Of a stretch of 64,000 bases of DNA, positions 23,415-35,056 are shown one piece after another. Source of the stretch: Panaeolus papilionaceus (taxonomy: Eukaryota; Basidiomycota; Agaricomycetes; Agaricales); assembly GCA_015501605.1 (NCBI GenBank), contig JADNRZ010000030.1, positions 248,001 to 312,000 of the forward strand, read 5' to 3'. The translations under genes were made by a program, and so were the position numbers. Under the pieces are notes generated by a model that was not told where the DNA came from, did no database searches, and worked only from the letters and a program-made list of their open reading frames with translations. Every line of letters begins with the position of its first letter. Positions within the stretch are counted from its first letter, which is position 1.

Positions 23415-25896
23415 ATGAATGCCTTAATGACTCGGTCACCTCTCTCTTCATGTTTCATCCTCTTCAGTAATCCCACACTCTTTTGGTTTTACCTTTGCAT
23501 TCTACTACTTGCGATCATTCCTCTCGCATCCGCGGTTCAGAACATCACAATCACAGCGAGCAATCCCGCTATCAATTACCAACCAAGTGAAGGCGTATGG
23601 AATGCAATTGGTGATTCAAGTGCGACAAATGGCGCTTTTAGACTTGCTAGAACTCAGAATGGGGTTGCGACTATGACTAGGAGTTGTATGTTGTTTTCTT
23701 TGTTTGTGTTCTCGCGTCTCTCAACTTTTTCTAACCGTCAAATTGCACATCTTATAACAGTCCACTCAGTGCACTTCGTCGCTCCACTTTGGCCCATCCC
23801 TGTTCAAGTTCAAATATCCGTCGGCGACATCACTCAAGTTATTGATTTACAAGACTATACTCATGATTCATCTATCGCTCCCCCAACTGGTTTGAGCGCA
23901 GCCACCCAACCGTCGCAAATTCGCTGGAGTTTTCATGGGACTGATGGAGAGAGAGCGGTACGAGTGAATGCTGTTGATAGCGGTGAAACTGGTTGGATTG
24001 CAGTGGTGGATAGTCTCATGTTCGTTTGATCATCATCTCACATTTTTGCAATCGCTAACCCTCAATTCCACAGATTCGAAGTAATGGAACCAGGAGACCC
24101 ACCTGTTCCAGCGTCATCCTCACCCGCTTCTCCTACATCTGGTTCGCTCGCCACCGGATCTGATGACACTGATACAGATCCAAATTCGAGGGGCTCCGTC
24201 ATGATAAATGCCCCAGGTAGTCATTATCTCGCTATCTTCGATAAAGATCCCCTGTCTAACACCCTGCTTAGGACCCTCGTCTACGCCCAGTGTTGCCGAT
24301 AATGGGTTTCCAGTGGCAGGGACCGCTGGTTTGTGTACATATTACTTTTTATCCAATTTAAATACTTATGACGTTGCCTTTATCCATGATTTAGGTAATC
24401 ATCAGGAAAACGAAAGCACCAAGCGCAAGGTCGTGATTATCAGCAGCAGCGTCTGTGCATCGGTTCTGATTTTACTCCTGGGAGGAGCGGGTATGTGGTG
24501 CTGGAGGAGAAGGGGAAACAGGAAGCGGGTCGTAAGCAGGTTAGATGAAGGGAAGCGGGCGATTGGAGGTGGCTCGGGTGGTGATTGTGACGAGAAAGGG
24601 TACATGGGCCGGCAAGATCTTGAGAAAGCGAAACTTCAGTTTGGTGCTTTGGTCCACATTTCAACTGATGCACCCAAGTTACTCGATACGAAAGGTCCCT
24701 CTCCGACTTTTCTAGACTCTTATAGCCATCCTCAAGGTACCCCGACGTCATCGGACGGCGCATCTATCAGTACCTTCAGCGCTACGTCGAAGGATAGCAT
24801 GCATGAGGCGATGTTGGGCTTGGGAGTGATGTATGGAGCGGGAGGTGGTGATGGTGTTGGTCGTAGAGTGAAGAGCGTGGGTAGTTTGGGGAGCGCAGGA
24901 CATGAGCATGGCTCACCTTCATCATCGAATTCACTCCTGACTGCCGAATCGTCGTCATTCCTTCTCGAGGAATCATCTCAGCAGTCGCATCTAATGCGTG
25001 GAGTGATTCGTCAAGCTGAGATGGTGCACTTTCAAGCGTCGAGTTCGCATTTGCGATTGGATAGAAGTATCGAGTGTGCGAGGGCTTCATCTGTACTGGC
25101 GATCCCTGTATTCGAAACCCCAATTTCTTCGAGGGACACGAGTGCTGCTGTGACGCCTTCGACGGAATTTGGATCAGCGCAGTGGCACGAGGTGGTGGGA
25201 GGGTTTCCGACACCCCCAAATTCTGCTGCGATCATGGGCTGTGGGGAGTTTTCGAGTGTTGACAGGGAGACCTCTGCGGGTGATGTAGGCAGACCCGTAG
25301 ATGGAAGACGTGATAGTTGCTGGAGCGACTCTTTCCCTTTCCCTATTCCTCGAATGCCACTACCTGGCTTGCCATACCCTCCCAAATCCGCCCCTGCAAC
25401 CCAGTCCTCATTTCGTTTCATTCCACAGCACGCCAACAGTGTTGCCCGTGCATCTCCCCTAGCGCATGATGCCATCAGGAGTTTTGATTCGTTACGGTAT
25501 TCAGAATCGCATCAACAACAATCGACTCGTATTCCTCCTGTTCCTGCCGTGAATCACCGTCGACCACTTCCCGCCTTGCCCACTCCCAAAACTTCCTCAT
25601 CAAAATCTCCATTACAATCGTCGTCTCACTACCTGATCACAGAGGAAAACGGGAACGAAAACGCGAATACCCCCATGAGCGAATGCGAGGTCTTGGTTCC
25701 CCCTCATATAACCTGTACATCGCCGAGCACAGATGGTCTTCTAACGCCTCCACCGTCAGGACGAGGGAGCAATTTTGCCCTTGCCCTGAGTATCTCAGTT
25801 GGCCAAGAACCTAATGGGGGGCCATATCATTCGAGAAGCCCATTTGCGTCAAGTTTGGACACGTTGGGAAGGCTGGAGGCGCAGTTATACAGTTAA
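23415..25896 (+). CDS. Receptor-like single-pass membrane protein, member D
   Basis: Five exons: 23415-23685, 23761-24019, 24074-24216, 24272-24328 and 24395-25896, in phase, 743 residues, the longest of the family here. Signal peptide (FWFYLCILLLAIIPLASA), then VQNITITASNPAINYQP, FRLARTQNGVATMTRS, HFVAPLWPIP (LWP at 100-102), IDLQDYTHD, SFHGTDGERAVRV and a FEVMEPGD stalk start. The span is at about 256-277, followed by RRRGNRKR. The tail of some 465 residues carries AQWHEVVGG, VIRQAEMVHF, CWSDSFPFPIPR, RPLPALPTP and a C-terminal SSLDTLGRLEAQLYS. The last motif recurs at the end of decayed member G. The repeated proline motifs suit SH3 partners (inference). A start at the ATG at 23427 is possible. 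Function unknown. Confidence 0.88.
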
Positions 25897-25908
25897 GAAC
25901 CCGATTCT

Positions 25909-25952
25909 GTTCACCCTTTTTCTTTTTCTTTTTTCTTTTTTCTTTCTTCTTT
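25909..25952 (+). repeat. Pyrimidine tract after member D
   Basis: A nearly pure C/T run just after the stop codon of member D, probably in its 3' UTR. No more can be said. Confidence 0.6.
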
Positions 25953-26224
25953 GGAGTTGGGCTTTGAGCTTTAGTCGTCAAAGATAAAATTCTTTGCTGG
26001 ACTTTTGTATCATTATTACTTCTCTACACTTGTATCACTAGTTCCGATATTTGAATATCCTCGATGGACTTTTTCTTTCTTTCTTTTGTGTATCCTTCTT
26101 CATCGCTACATTCTCTATTCACCAGTTCACATTTTTACAACCTCAACCTGATTATTGATAAAATCATGAACGAAACAGAGTATTTATTATTTATTTAAGG
26201 CTATTTTATGAATGTCATATTTTG

Positions 26225-28139
26225 ATGTTATTCATCCTCGCGCTTGTGTCGTCTTTACTTACCCAAGATTGTGAGGCTGAATTGGGCTCCATTCGTGTGC
26301 AAAGTAGGTTTAGTAGCTATCCAACAGTCACTCCCAAGGTACTTGATGCACAGATAGGTGTTTGACTCGGAGGCGTTGGTACTCTGTACCTCCTTGGGTT
26401 GTAATAAGACTGAAAGGTATCGAAAAATGGCCAGTTGGTTGCCTGTGAATCAATTCGGATTGCCTGCGACTCTGAGGGTGGCATAAAACTCACGCAAATC
26501 GAGACTTTTGCCTTCGTTGGGGCGGTGATTTTACCGCTCAAAGCCCCGGGATGTCCGAGTCTGTCATTCTCTAGTCCGCCTGCTCCCAGGCACATACTTT
26601 GTGGCAGATCATGATTCTCTAAGTATCTTCGGCTGCACAATAAGAGATACCTTATCACAAACGTTTCTAACTTTCTGCTAGCCAGCTCAATGCCAACGAG
26701 AGGTTCGTTTCGAATGGGCAGGTGACATTTCTGACCCCCAAGCAAGCTCTGGTACGTATCGCTTCTCAAATATTGACGGAAATCCTGTTGCTCTGACTTA
26801 TACATATGAGTGAACTCAGCTTGCCTTCCAGTTTCATTTGATTGACACCGCCTAATACATGATCACTATGTAGTTCGTTCATTCACATTCAACACCCCAT
26901 TGTGGCCTCGTACCAACTTGAAGGTGTTGGTAACCGTCGATGGGGACGAGTATGAAGTTAATCTACAGGACAGAACACGGTCTCCAGATGGGAACATAGG
27001 ACCCAACTTGGGCCCAGCAAGCACAGCTTCGGGGCCTGTATTTCGTTGCGAAGGAGGGTTCATGAAGACGCGCGTTATCAAGGTTCTGCCAGTACCGCGA
27101 AAAGCCAGCGATACATCGTATTTACCAATGATAGTCGTTGACGCTTTCAGGTCAGTAAACCTCTATTTACGCTGGTTATCAATACCATTGTGTGCCTTGC
27201 TCATATCAAGTGCAGAGCTTTGAAGTAGACGATTCTTTTCCATCACCATCTGTCCCTGCCTCGCAGCCAGCTTCGGCGACTATAACCACCACCGTGATTG
27301 GCCCAGGAGGAACATCTATCATTACCACGTTTCGTTCTATTCCCTCAACAAGTACACCAACAAGCACTGACACACCTTTATCATCATCATCATCATCAAT
27401 TTCCGCGCCACCGCAGAATCCATCAGTCTTAAATTCCTCCGTGACAAATTCCTCTTCAGGTATTACATCCTCACCTGCGACAACCGCCGTAACACCAACG
27501 GATCAAGCGACACTGCCCAACATCACATCAAGCTTGAACGACACCCCATCCAAGATAAATATAGGTCTTGTGGCTGGTCTGAGCGTGATGGGGCTCGTTC
27601 TAGTGGCAGTATTCGTATGTCTATTTTTACAACGTTTTCGGAAACGCAGGCGTACTGAGGGTGAGGGGTCGGAGGAGTTTGGAAAAATGTCACCAACCAC
27701 ACCACGTCCATACCCTCATCTGGAGAAATATCATATTTCTAATGGCGATTCGACGGATGGTCAGCTAGAGAATGTTGGGCAACATGAAGCCTTTGTGAGG
27801 AAACTAGCGGGCTGGCGTTCGTGGAATTCACCACGAAGCCCCCCAATCAGCCTTGCAGCTCACAATATAATCTCCGGCAGGAACCTTGCAGATCGGAGCC
27901 CATCAAATGAAAAGGTGGCAAGACAGACACCAAGTCACTCCGCCCAATCGCCTTCGGGCTCCAACTCACCCACAAATGACACCCTCTCTTGTCCAGCTCC
28001 TGCGAATAGTAGCCCACTCAATCCTCCTCCCGTGTTCCAATCATCCAACTTAACGCCCATGAACGACAATCGACCCCTTTCTACGGATTTACCTCCCACA
28101 TACTCAGCCGCAGATCCGACTAGGACGTCGCCATTTTGA
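26225..28139 (+). CDS. Receptor-like membrane protein, member E (5' end unresolved)
   Basis: Two exons are clear: 26874-27150 (FRSFTFNTPLWPRTNLK, VNLQDRTR, IVVDAF) and 27218-28139 (SFEVDDSF). They keep the family phases and place the LWP core and FEV stalk start correctly. The stalk is rich in Ser and Thr, with a run of serines from a TCA repeat. The membrane span reads INIGLVAGLSVMGLVLVAVF, and the tail ends in DLPPTYSAAD, a PPxY motif, then RTSPF. Upstream, an ATG at 26225 opens a good signal peptide (MLFILALVSSLLTQDCEA). A strong donor, GTACGT, sits at 26754. The exons between them do not assemble cleanly, so the N-terminal 60-90 residues are uncertain or lost. Member E is more divergent than B, C and D; its tail lacks the CWSDSFP and DTLxRLE motifs. 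Confidence 0.6.
27381..27398 (+). repeat. TCA trinucleotide repeat coding for serine
   Basis: Six TCA units in the stalk of member E, giving a poly-Ser run. Such tracts vary in length between strains and would change stalk length without breaking the frame. Confidence 0.8.
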
Positions 28140-28996
28140 CCACAAGGGAACTGGAATCAAATTCTGTCCCCGATATCATGATCTTAACGCTTAAAAATGA
28201 CTCACGTATTAGAGGACGACATGTAACAATCCCCTCATGGACATTGTCAGGACAGCTTGTACTAGAAGAATTTACCTCTGACTGATACTTAGTTTGAAAG
28301 GGGGCCACTTGAATTTGAGTTGTAAGAGGTGATATGGATTGGTGGTGTAAGCGTTTGGGCCAGCCCATTGCAGTAATTATTCAAATCTTCCCACGCTGCC
28401 GAGCCACTGATCAAGCGCTGATGACATTACTCATCAACCAAATCGATTCTTGAACGACGAAAGCATTGGTCTTAAGCTTCATCAGATATTTTATGATGGC
28501 TCTAAGCGTCTCACTTCGCCGTAATTAAGAATCACGAACAGCAAAGAGGCTCTACTAGTTTCAGAATCGTAGTTAACGTGTTGACTCCCATAGCTACCCG
28601 CCAATGATCACACATGGAGTACTGGTACACATAGACGCTGACAAGTGCTGCTTTATATAACCTCTTATTCTTTTATTTTGGACCGATGCGGTGCCGCGAT
28701 CTAATGATGCATCTTTGGTATCCAAATTTAATATTTATCATTCTATACTGTGCCAAATATAATCTGCTGGGTGCCGCATCAAGGATGTCAGCATATATGA
28801 TGAGGGATGTGTTACTGATACCCTTCTTCCTCCTTTCGTGCCCCGGTAGCGTTCAGTTGACTCAGAGATCTGACCGGAAACAGGTTGAATTGGCTGGCCC
28901 CCTCTACCTCTGTAGCAACGTTGAGCATTCATTACGGCACCTTCTAACACACACCCTCATAGTCTTTTGCATCCCAGACTGTTCAGGTTGCGTTTT
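28140..28996. other. Intergenic between members E and F
   Basis: No gene seen. The frame at 28686-29162 runs in from upstream of member F and is not needed to explain it; the family-type signal peptide starts at the ATG at 28997. Confidence 0.35.
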
Positions 28997-30506
28997 ATGT
29001 CTATTCTTCTTGTTACTCTATTGGCCCTTCCATTGGCCCCAGAGGCCCAAGTTCAAAATATCACAATCCACAACTCGGATCCATCCATCAATTACTCCCC
29101 ATCCCAGGCCAGTTGGTCCATTATCAGTGACTCTAATGCAACAAGAGGTGATATCCACTTAGCGCAAGACGTATCAAATGGGCAAGCCACGTTATCTCGA
29201 ACCTGTACGTATAAACTGTCTTCAATTTACTTCTTTCTTTTCTTTGTTGAGGCTTTTATCGATATAAATTTTGCTTACGTGTCTATTTCCCAGTTCGTTC
29301 TATATACATCATGGCGCCTCTCTGGCCCTTTCCTGTCAGCATCAGAGTGTCCATTGACTCCACTGACAAATTCATCGACCTTCAAGACCATTCCGTCCCT
29401 AATAATACAAAATCCACGCCTTTTTGGTCCATTAAATCTACAAAACCATCTGGGATTAGAGGTGTGCTGCACAATACTGGGAACACGCTGAGTACGGTGA
29501 CTATACAACCGGCCAATAACTTGTCCGGACAGCCTGGAGACCGTATTGCATTGATTGACTCAATGATGTATGTTTCGAAGCTCAATTGCAAACGTCCACC
29601 CTCCGAAGGTGTATCATCCTGAAAGCTCATTCGCCCTTATAGATTTGAATTCGGAACTACAGAAGGAGACCCAGTAATCCCTGATGCAGGTATTTGAGTT
29701 TCATAAATGCATTCTTCGTTGAAAATATTCCAACTAATACGCAGTAGAAAATATTACGCCAGGTGGTGCTATCCCAGCCTCGGATCCGTCCACTGAGAGC
29801 GCTGCGTCTTCCTCAACTCCAAATCTCACATCCACAGTCACCAAGGGAGTAGGTTCTACCAGAACTTCAGCAAATAGTGCTATAGGAGGCTCTGGATCCA
29901 TGTCGACACCAGTCTCAGCGTTTAACTCTACTGCAACCTCCGTAACTGCATCATCAGGTTCGAACATTCCTTTCGCGTTATGACTGGCCTTTGTGATATA
30001 ACAATGACTCTGATTTAAAAGGCGATGGACGACACAAGGGTGAAAATGCTACATTGATTGTAGTTTTATGCGTTGTTTTGGGCCTGTCGGTTCTCCTGGT
30101 CCTAGGAGGGATGATATGGTGGGCATTGAGGAAGAGATATGACCGCCGAAACAGGCTCCTATCTGTTGACAACATGTTCGATGAACCAGCAGATGCTAAT
30201 CACGAGAAGGATACCGATGTTCTTAAGGATGACTTTACGAGGCAGAATCATAAACCTCCCTCCGATATGCCCGAATGTCTCGATACACCGTCACATAGTG
30301 AAGGTGAGATCACGAGCGCTTCATCATCCCACCACCTATCCGAGGACTCCAGCGACTGGTGCCGTCGTTTTGGGGCAGCATATGACGAACTATCCCGAAA
30401 ACGCTCCTTAAAGCAAAACGACCTCGATGGGACTACCCATCAGCTCATACTCGAGACTACACCATTTAACCGGTTTTCCCATCCCAGCGGCTTTGATCGA
30501 CGTTAG
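28997..30506 (+). CDS. Receptor-like single-pass membrane protein, member F
   Basis: Five exons: 28997-29204, 29294-29567, 29643-29689, 29745-29957 and 30022-30506, in phase, 408 residues. The ATG at 28997 starts a short signal peptide (MSILLVTLLALPLAPEA). The ectodomain has VQNITIHNSDPSINYSP, then IMAPLWPFPVSIRVSID, FIDLQDHSVP, DSMIFEFGTTEGD. A Ser/Thr-rich stalk with several N-x-S/T sites leads to the span at about 258-283 (LIVVLCVVLGLSVLLVL). The tail is only about 125 residues and lacks the CWSDSFP and DTLxRLE motifs of D and G. Exon 1 is 208 nt, not 271, because the signal segment is shorter. F is therefore a short-tailed branch of the same family. Function unknown. Confidence 0.85.
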
Positions 30507-31098
30507 GTTCACAACATTTTGGTTTATATTTTATTCCACTTGGCTCTCTCCTGCTTTCTCGATAACTAGAATAATAATATATATTCACATCCTCATGTTC
30601 TTAGATTGAGTCCAATCCATTTTGTACTATCGGCCGAGTTACCTCAGGGGCAGATGGGTACTTCAGCTTATAGAATCTTGATCACTCGTATACTTGCATA
30701 ACCATATTTCTGTTTTTTGATGTCACACACTCCACCTGCACCCAATGGCATTCATGAAATTTTGAGTCGTACACGTACCGTTCGCATCTCAGTCACGATA
30801 CCTCAACCGTTTTGATTCAATAGAACAAGCCAGCGCTAAAACATATGACGGGACTTCAGCATCAGGATCGTGATGGAACAACGAACTGCCATCTTTTGCT
30901 TCGCCTCTTCATGCCATCACCGTTCCTTGAGGTGTGATACATCTTGTGCCGCTGTGCACACCATACGTAAAATAATTGAACGATATTTATTTAAGTCATT
31001 GTTAATGATGAAAGTATGCTACCTGTGTGCATCTTTCCCAGTTCTAATCGAATCCTGGAATTATTGGCATTTCCGTGACTTAGCCATTTCTCTGAGTG

Positions 31099-33404
31099 AT
31101 GACCTCCTCTATTCCAGCTGTCTTTCCCATTTTCCAAGATTTCTCAACTCGTCTTTTTCGCTCCTCTCTGTGCTTGTTCATTCCAGGAACTTCTGTCTTT
31201 CCCCCATTGGCTTTGGCCATTCGAAATGTTACTGTTCAAAGTTCTGATCCTTCAATCAAGTATCTTCCTTCACGTCGTGCATGGACATTATTTGATGACG
31301 CTGGTGCCGTGGATGGAGTCATCATGCACGTGAAAACGCAGGGTAGTCGGGCTATAACCTCTCGAACTTGTGAGTGCAGCACATTTTCCCCTCATACCTT
31401 CAGTCTCACGCATCACGAAGTTCTCTCGCCGCATTTCATGGCCCCTCTTTGGCCTTTCCCTGTTCTAGTTAACATTGCTTTATCTCTTGATGAAGAGACG
31501 GCGATAATCAACCTTCAAGATTATTCGCAGGAGCCAACCATTCCGAATGATTGGACCCCATCTACCCAGCAATCAGAAATCAGGTATAGTTTTCGTGGGC
31601 ACTGGCAGCAATTCAGATAATTGGACGCCGTTGGTAGATGCAATAACATAATGTTCTCTTGAATTTTTCAGGGTATAATGTTTAAACACAAATGTGCCAG
31701 CTTTGAATTAGAAGGAGACCAGAACCGGGTAGGCTACCACACAACAGCCTTCCACCGGGGGGTGGACTCCATACCAGCCCCAGTGGAGGCAGTAGCGCAA
31801 GCGTGTCGCCATCCCGCATTTCCACTAGCATTCAGACGCACCCATTCTTGGGAGGTACTTCCCCGTCTACGGGCACACTGACATCCAACCCCAACCTGTT
31901 GAAGACTCTAGCCAAAAGGTTTAGCGTGACCCTGCCAACATTTAAGTGGTGGTGCACCAACAATTCAGCCCGGCTCGGCAGTTTCTTCGAACGTTAACAG
32001 TCCAATGGGATCCAGTTTAAATGGTTCTGTGCCCACATTAGCCCCTATCTCAACTGCGACGGGTTCATCAACGCCCAATGGAGCTGATTTGCCATCAGGT
32101 TCTTTCATTTATATCTACATCGATTCTAATAACATCTCATGACATTCTATTTCTGTAACAGACGGAAACCAAAATACCCCAGGGAGCAGTAGGACAAGAT
32201 TCATCGTGCCTGTCATTTTCCTGTCAATAGGAGCTCTGGTCTGGTATTTAAAAAGAAGGAAAGCAGGGCGCAAATTTGGGGGAGAAATACATGGCAATCA
32301 GAGCGCCCGAAACTTGCAGCTCACAACTGACAATGTGGGGCAGGGTTTTGGTAAGAACAATGGAGAGATGGGACCGGAAGAGACCGTTGTATTTGGCACA
32401 ACAGAGAGAATGGTTGGATGGTTGCAATTTACACCAGTCAACCCATTTGCAGATCCTGTAGACTGGCCTCGTCACCGTGACTCTAGTGAGCCGGAAGCGT
32501 GTCTTGCGATAGGACCAGCGCAATGTCTCGAGCCATCCCCCGTCACCAAAGCCTCGCCATATAGGGCTGCTGATATGCCTCCCAAGCTACCGAATATCAC
32601 TCCCAACAGCACAACGGCATTATGTAGTCCAGACACAAATCGGAGCGCCCTTTCCTTTCCGAGTTACGTTCAACGGTTTTATTCATCTTCAACGCCACCA
32701 CTCGTCAATGAACCGTTCTCTGGGTGGTCCGATACCTCTTCGGTGACGTCATCTTCTGTATGCGATTCATGCGCAGAACTGTTGGGGGTATACACTGAAG
32801 AGACAGAGGACCTCATGTAGCCCATGATCGCTACAAGAGTGGCTTTGGCCCATGCATGGTCACATCGGGTGGGAGGTCAATAAGTCTCATCAGCCTTGGA
32901 CTTAAAGCCGTCCATTATGATGGCTCCTCAAAATGACCCATGCCAACATGGCACTTCAAGGTCCCCTGTGACGGAGGCACTACCAATAAGGATTCGCCAT
33001 TACTAGGCAGAGACGGCAAAGAGAGATACCGACGAGACGGCTGCTGGAGTGATTCGTTCCCGGTTCCTGTTCCGAAGATTCTTTTACCAGCTGTGCTGCC
33101 CCTTCAAATTCATCCTGCATCATTGAATGCTGCATGGATCTCCTTTCATCTACTCCACTCCGCTCGACAACCCCGTGACGCTTATATCAGAGGGGAAGAT
33201 CCATGTACAAAGGAGCAGCCTAAGTTTAGGTTGAATCATGCCGAAGCCGTCGGGGAAGGCAATGCATCGAGGAACGATGTCGAACATGAGGAGAAATACA
33301 TACGGAAAACCCAGAAGAGACAGGGAGAAATGACACATAGCAGGATACCAGGAAGCGCTAGCTTCGACACATTGAGGAGATTGGAGGATGAATTGGATTT
33401 TTGA
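31099..33404 (+). pseudogene. Receptor-like family member G, decayed
   Basis: Exon 1 (31099-31369, 271 nt) is intact: signal peptide, IRNVTVQSSDPSIKYLP and GSRAITSRT. Exon 2 from 31421 has HFMAPLWPFPV (LWP at 100-102) and INLQDYSQ. The frame then breaks near 31600, where the next frame continues as GTGSNSDNWTPLVDAIT. A second break lies at the six-G run at about 31757-31762, beyond which the Ser/Thr stalk continues in another frame. The stalk and span (SRTRFIVPVIFLSIGALVWY) read in frame to a TAG at 32818-32820. Family tail motifs reappear in a different frame at 32940-33404: RRDGCWSDSFPVPVPK and a final ASFDTLRRLEDELDF. Two breaks lie in G runs, so assembly error is possible for each, but three together favour decay. 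An unseen intron at 32817 could explain the third. Confidence 0.6.
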
Positions 33405-33732
33405 TAAATCGTGTGTTGCACCCCCTACCTAGATTCGTTCAGCATTTTGTTACATATTTTTGTGCGCTTATTCGGCTCTCAAATTAGGCCTCTTCTGATG
33501 ATCTCGGAGCAAACCATAAATACGGAAAAGATCTGGCTGTCAGTACCACATGCGAAATCTACACTGACCACAAGATGAATCTTCTTGCGCTGTTATTAGC
33601 ACTTAACAGCATAATTAACTGCACTAAAAGAGAGATATCATCCCTACCTTATCAGAAAAAGTCGAAGTAAGCCCCAGAAGTAACCAACCCAACATCCTAC
33701 CACCGGCACAACGACTCCATACGATATTCGAG

Positions 33733-35056
33733 ATGGGTCCGCAGATACTTCCGAATGACGTTCTTCAAGAGATAATCGGAGCACTGGCACAAGAGCAACA
33801 ATGCAGTGAGCTTCGCACTTTCCTTGGAATGTCGTCGTTCTGTCGAACTCAGGCCAAGAAACACATATTCTCCATCATTAATCTTGGTTTTGGGAAGCAA
33901 CGAACCAAGGCAGAATTTGTGTCGCTTTTTTCGGGAACAGATGGACCTACCTCTTACGTTCGTGAATTGGTTATCCTCTTCACCGCCAACGATTGGGCAG
34001 ATAACGCTGTCCAGACTGGCCTCTACAACATTTTACCCAGGTTGATAAACCTCACCTCACTTCACATCATGTCAACATCTAGTCTGCAATGGATGTCATG
34101 TCCTCCTTTGTCGATTCGCTCAGCGATCCGCGATTCAATCCAACACCTACCGCTCCAGGAGCTTACCATATGTCTATTGCGTCGATTTCCAGTCGAAGAT
34201 CTAGCATCCCTACAGAATCTCAGGCGCTTAAATGTACACAATTGCCTCCTCACTATCTCGAACACCGATAGACGACACGATCGCCCAACACTAACCCTTC
34301 GATCAATTAATCTAGAGGCGCTACAGCTTCGGAGGTTCTCCGCAGACACCTTCCTCGAAGACATTATTTTACCGTTGCTAGCTCGAAATGGCAAGCACGG
34401 GTTCCTTCTCTCCCTCTCCAATCTAAAATCATTAGACATGGATTTGTGCTCGCCGAACAACTTTGAGAGCGCAATCGACCTGATCAAAGAACACAACATA
34501 TATGGCCTGGAAGATCTGACCATAAACATACACATGGATAAATGGCCTGGCATCACAGGTTAGTATACTGACTCTTATGATGAGCGTCCTTAACGTCTGC
34601 AACAACGTGCTGACCAAATGCGTCCCAAATCCATTAGCTCATAACGACTGCTCTGAGTGGCTCGATCAAATTATTCTCCCTCAGCAGCCGACCTTGAAGA
34701 ACCTTCGAATCGAAACCGAAACATTCACTGCGAATCATGACCCCTTCTCTGGCTCCTTCATAACACTCTCCCAATTTGGACCAGACAACACTGTCGAAAC
34801 TATCCAGGTCGTGATTAAAGTCCAACCGGATTACGTTTGTACAACCGGCGAGGCGTGGTGTGCATTGGCAAGCGTGCTGACGAACGGGAATTGGAAATGG
34901 CTGAAAGAGGTTAAGGTGTCGGTCGTGATTCTGACATGTATGAAGATGCACGCCGAGCTGGTGGAAGAACTCGAAGCTCTACGCGAAACACATTTAAAGC
35001 CGCTTCTTAAACAGACATTTCATTTCAACTACGAGGTTGATGTTCAACAGATCTGA
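33733..35056 (+). CDS. F-box-like protein 1
   Basis: Two exons, 33733-34558 and 34638-35056, in phase, 414 residues. The N-terminus (LPNDVLQEIIGALAQ) has the form of an F-box-like motif, and SSFCRTQAKKHIFSIINLGF follows, as is usual in Agaricomycete F-box-like proteins. The middle has leucine-rich stretches (LINLTSLHI, LQNLRRLNV, LSNLKSLDM) that could form irregular LRRs. The end has CTTGEAWCAL, VLTNGNW and LKEVKVSVV, shared with the two paralogues downstream. F-box proteins normally bind Skp1 and choose targets for SCF ubiquitin ligases. Here that role is inferred from the motif only. A TATA-like AT-rich stretch is not obvious upstream. Immediate neighbours are the decayed member G upstream and F-box-like copy 2 downstream. 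Confidence 0.75.

Noticed and set aside
24402..25475. Several long minus-strand frames opposite the tail of member D
   Set aside because: They are shadows of a long, Ser/Pro-rich plus-strand exon whose family and splicing are clear.
26317..26805. 162-residue minus-strand frame
   Set aside because: It overlaps the 5' region of member E, has no recognisable family or signal, and no splice partners; probably a chance open frame.
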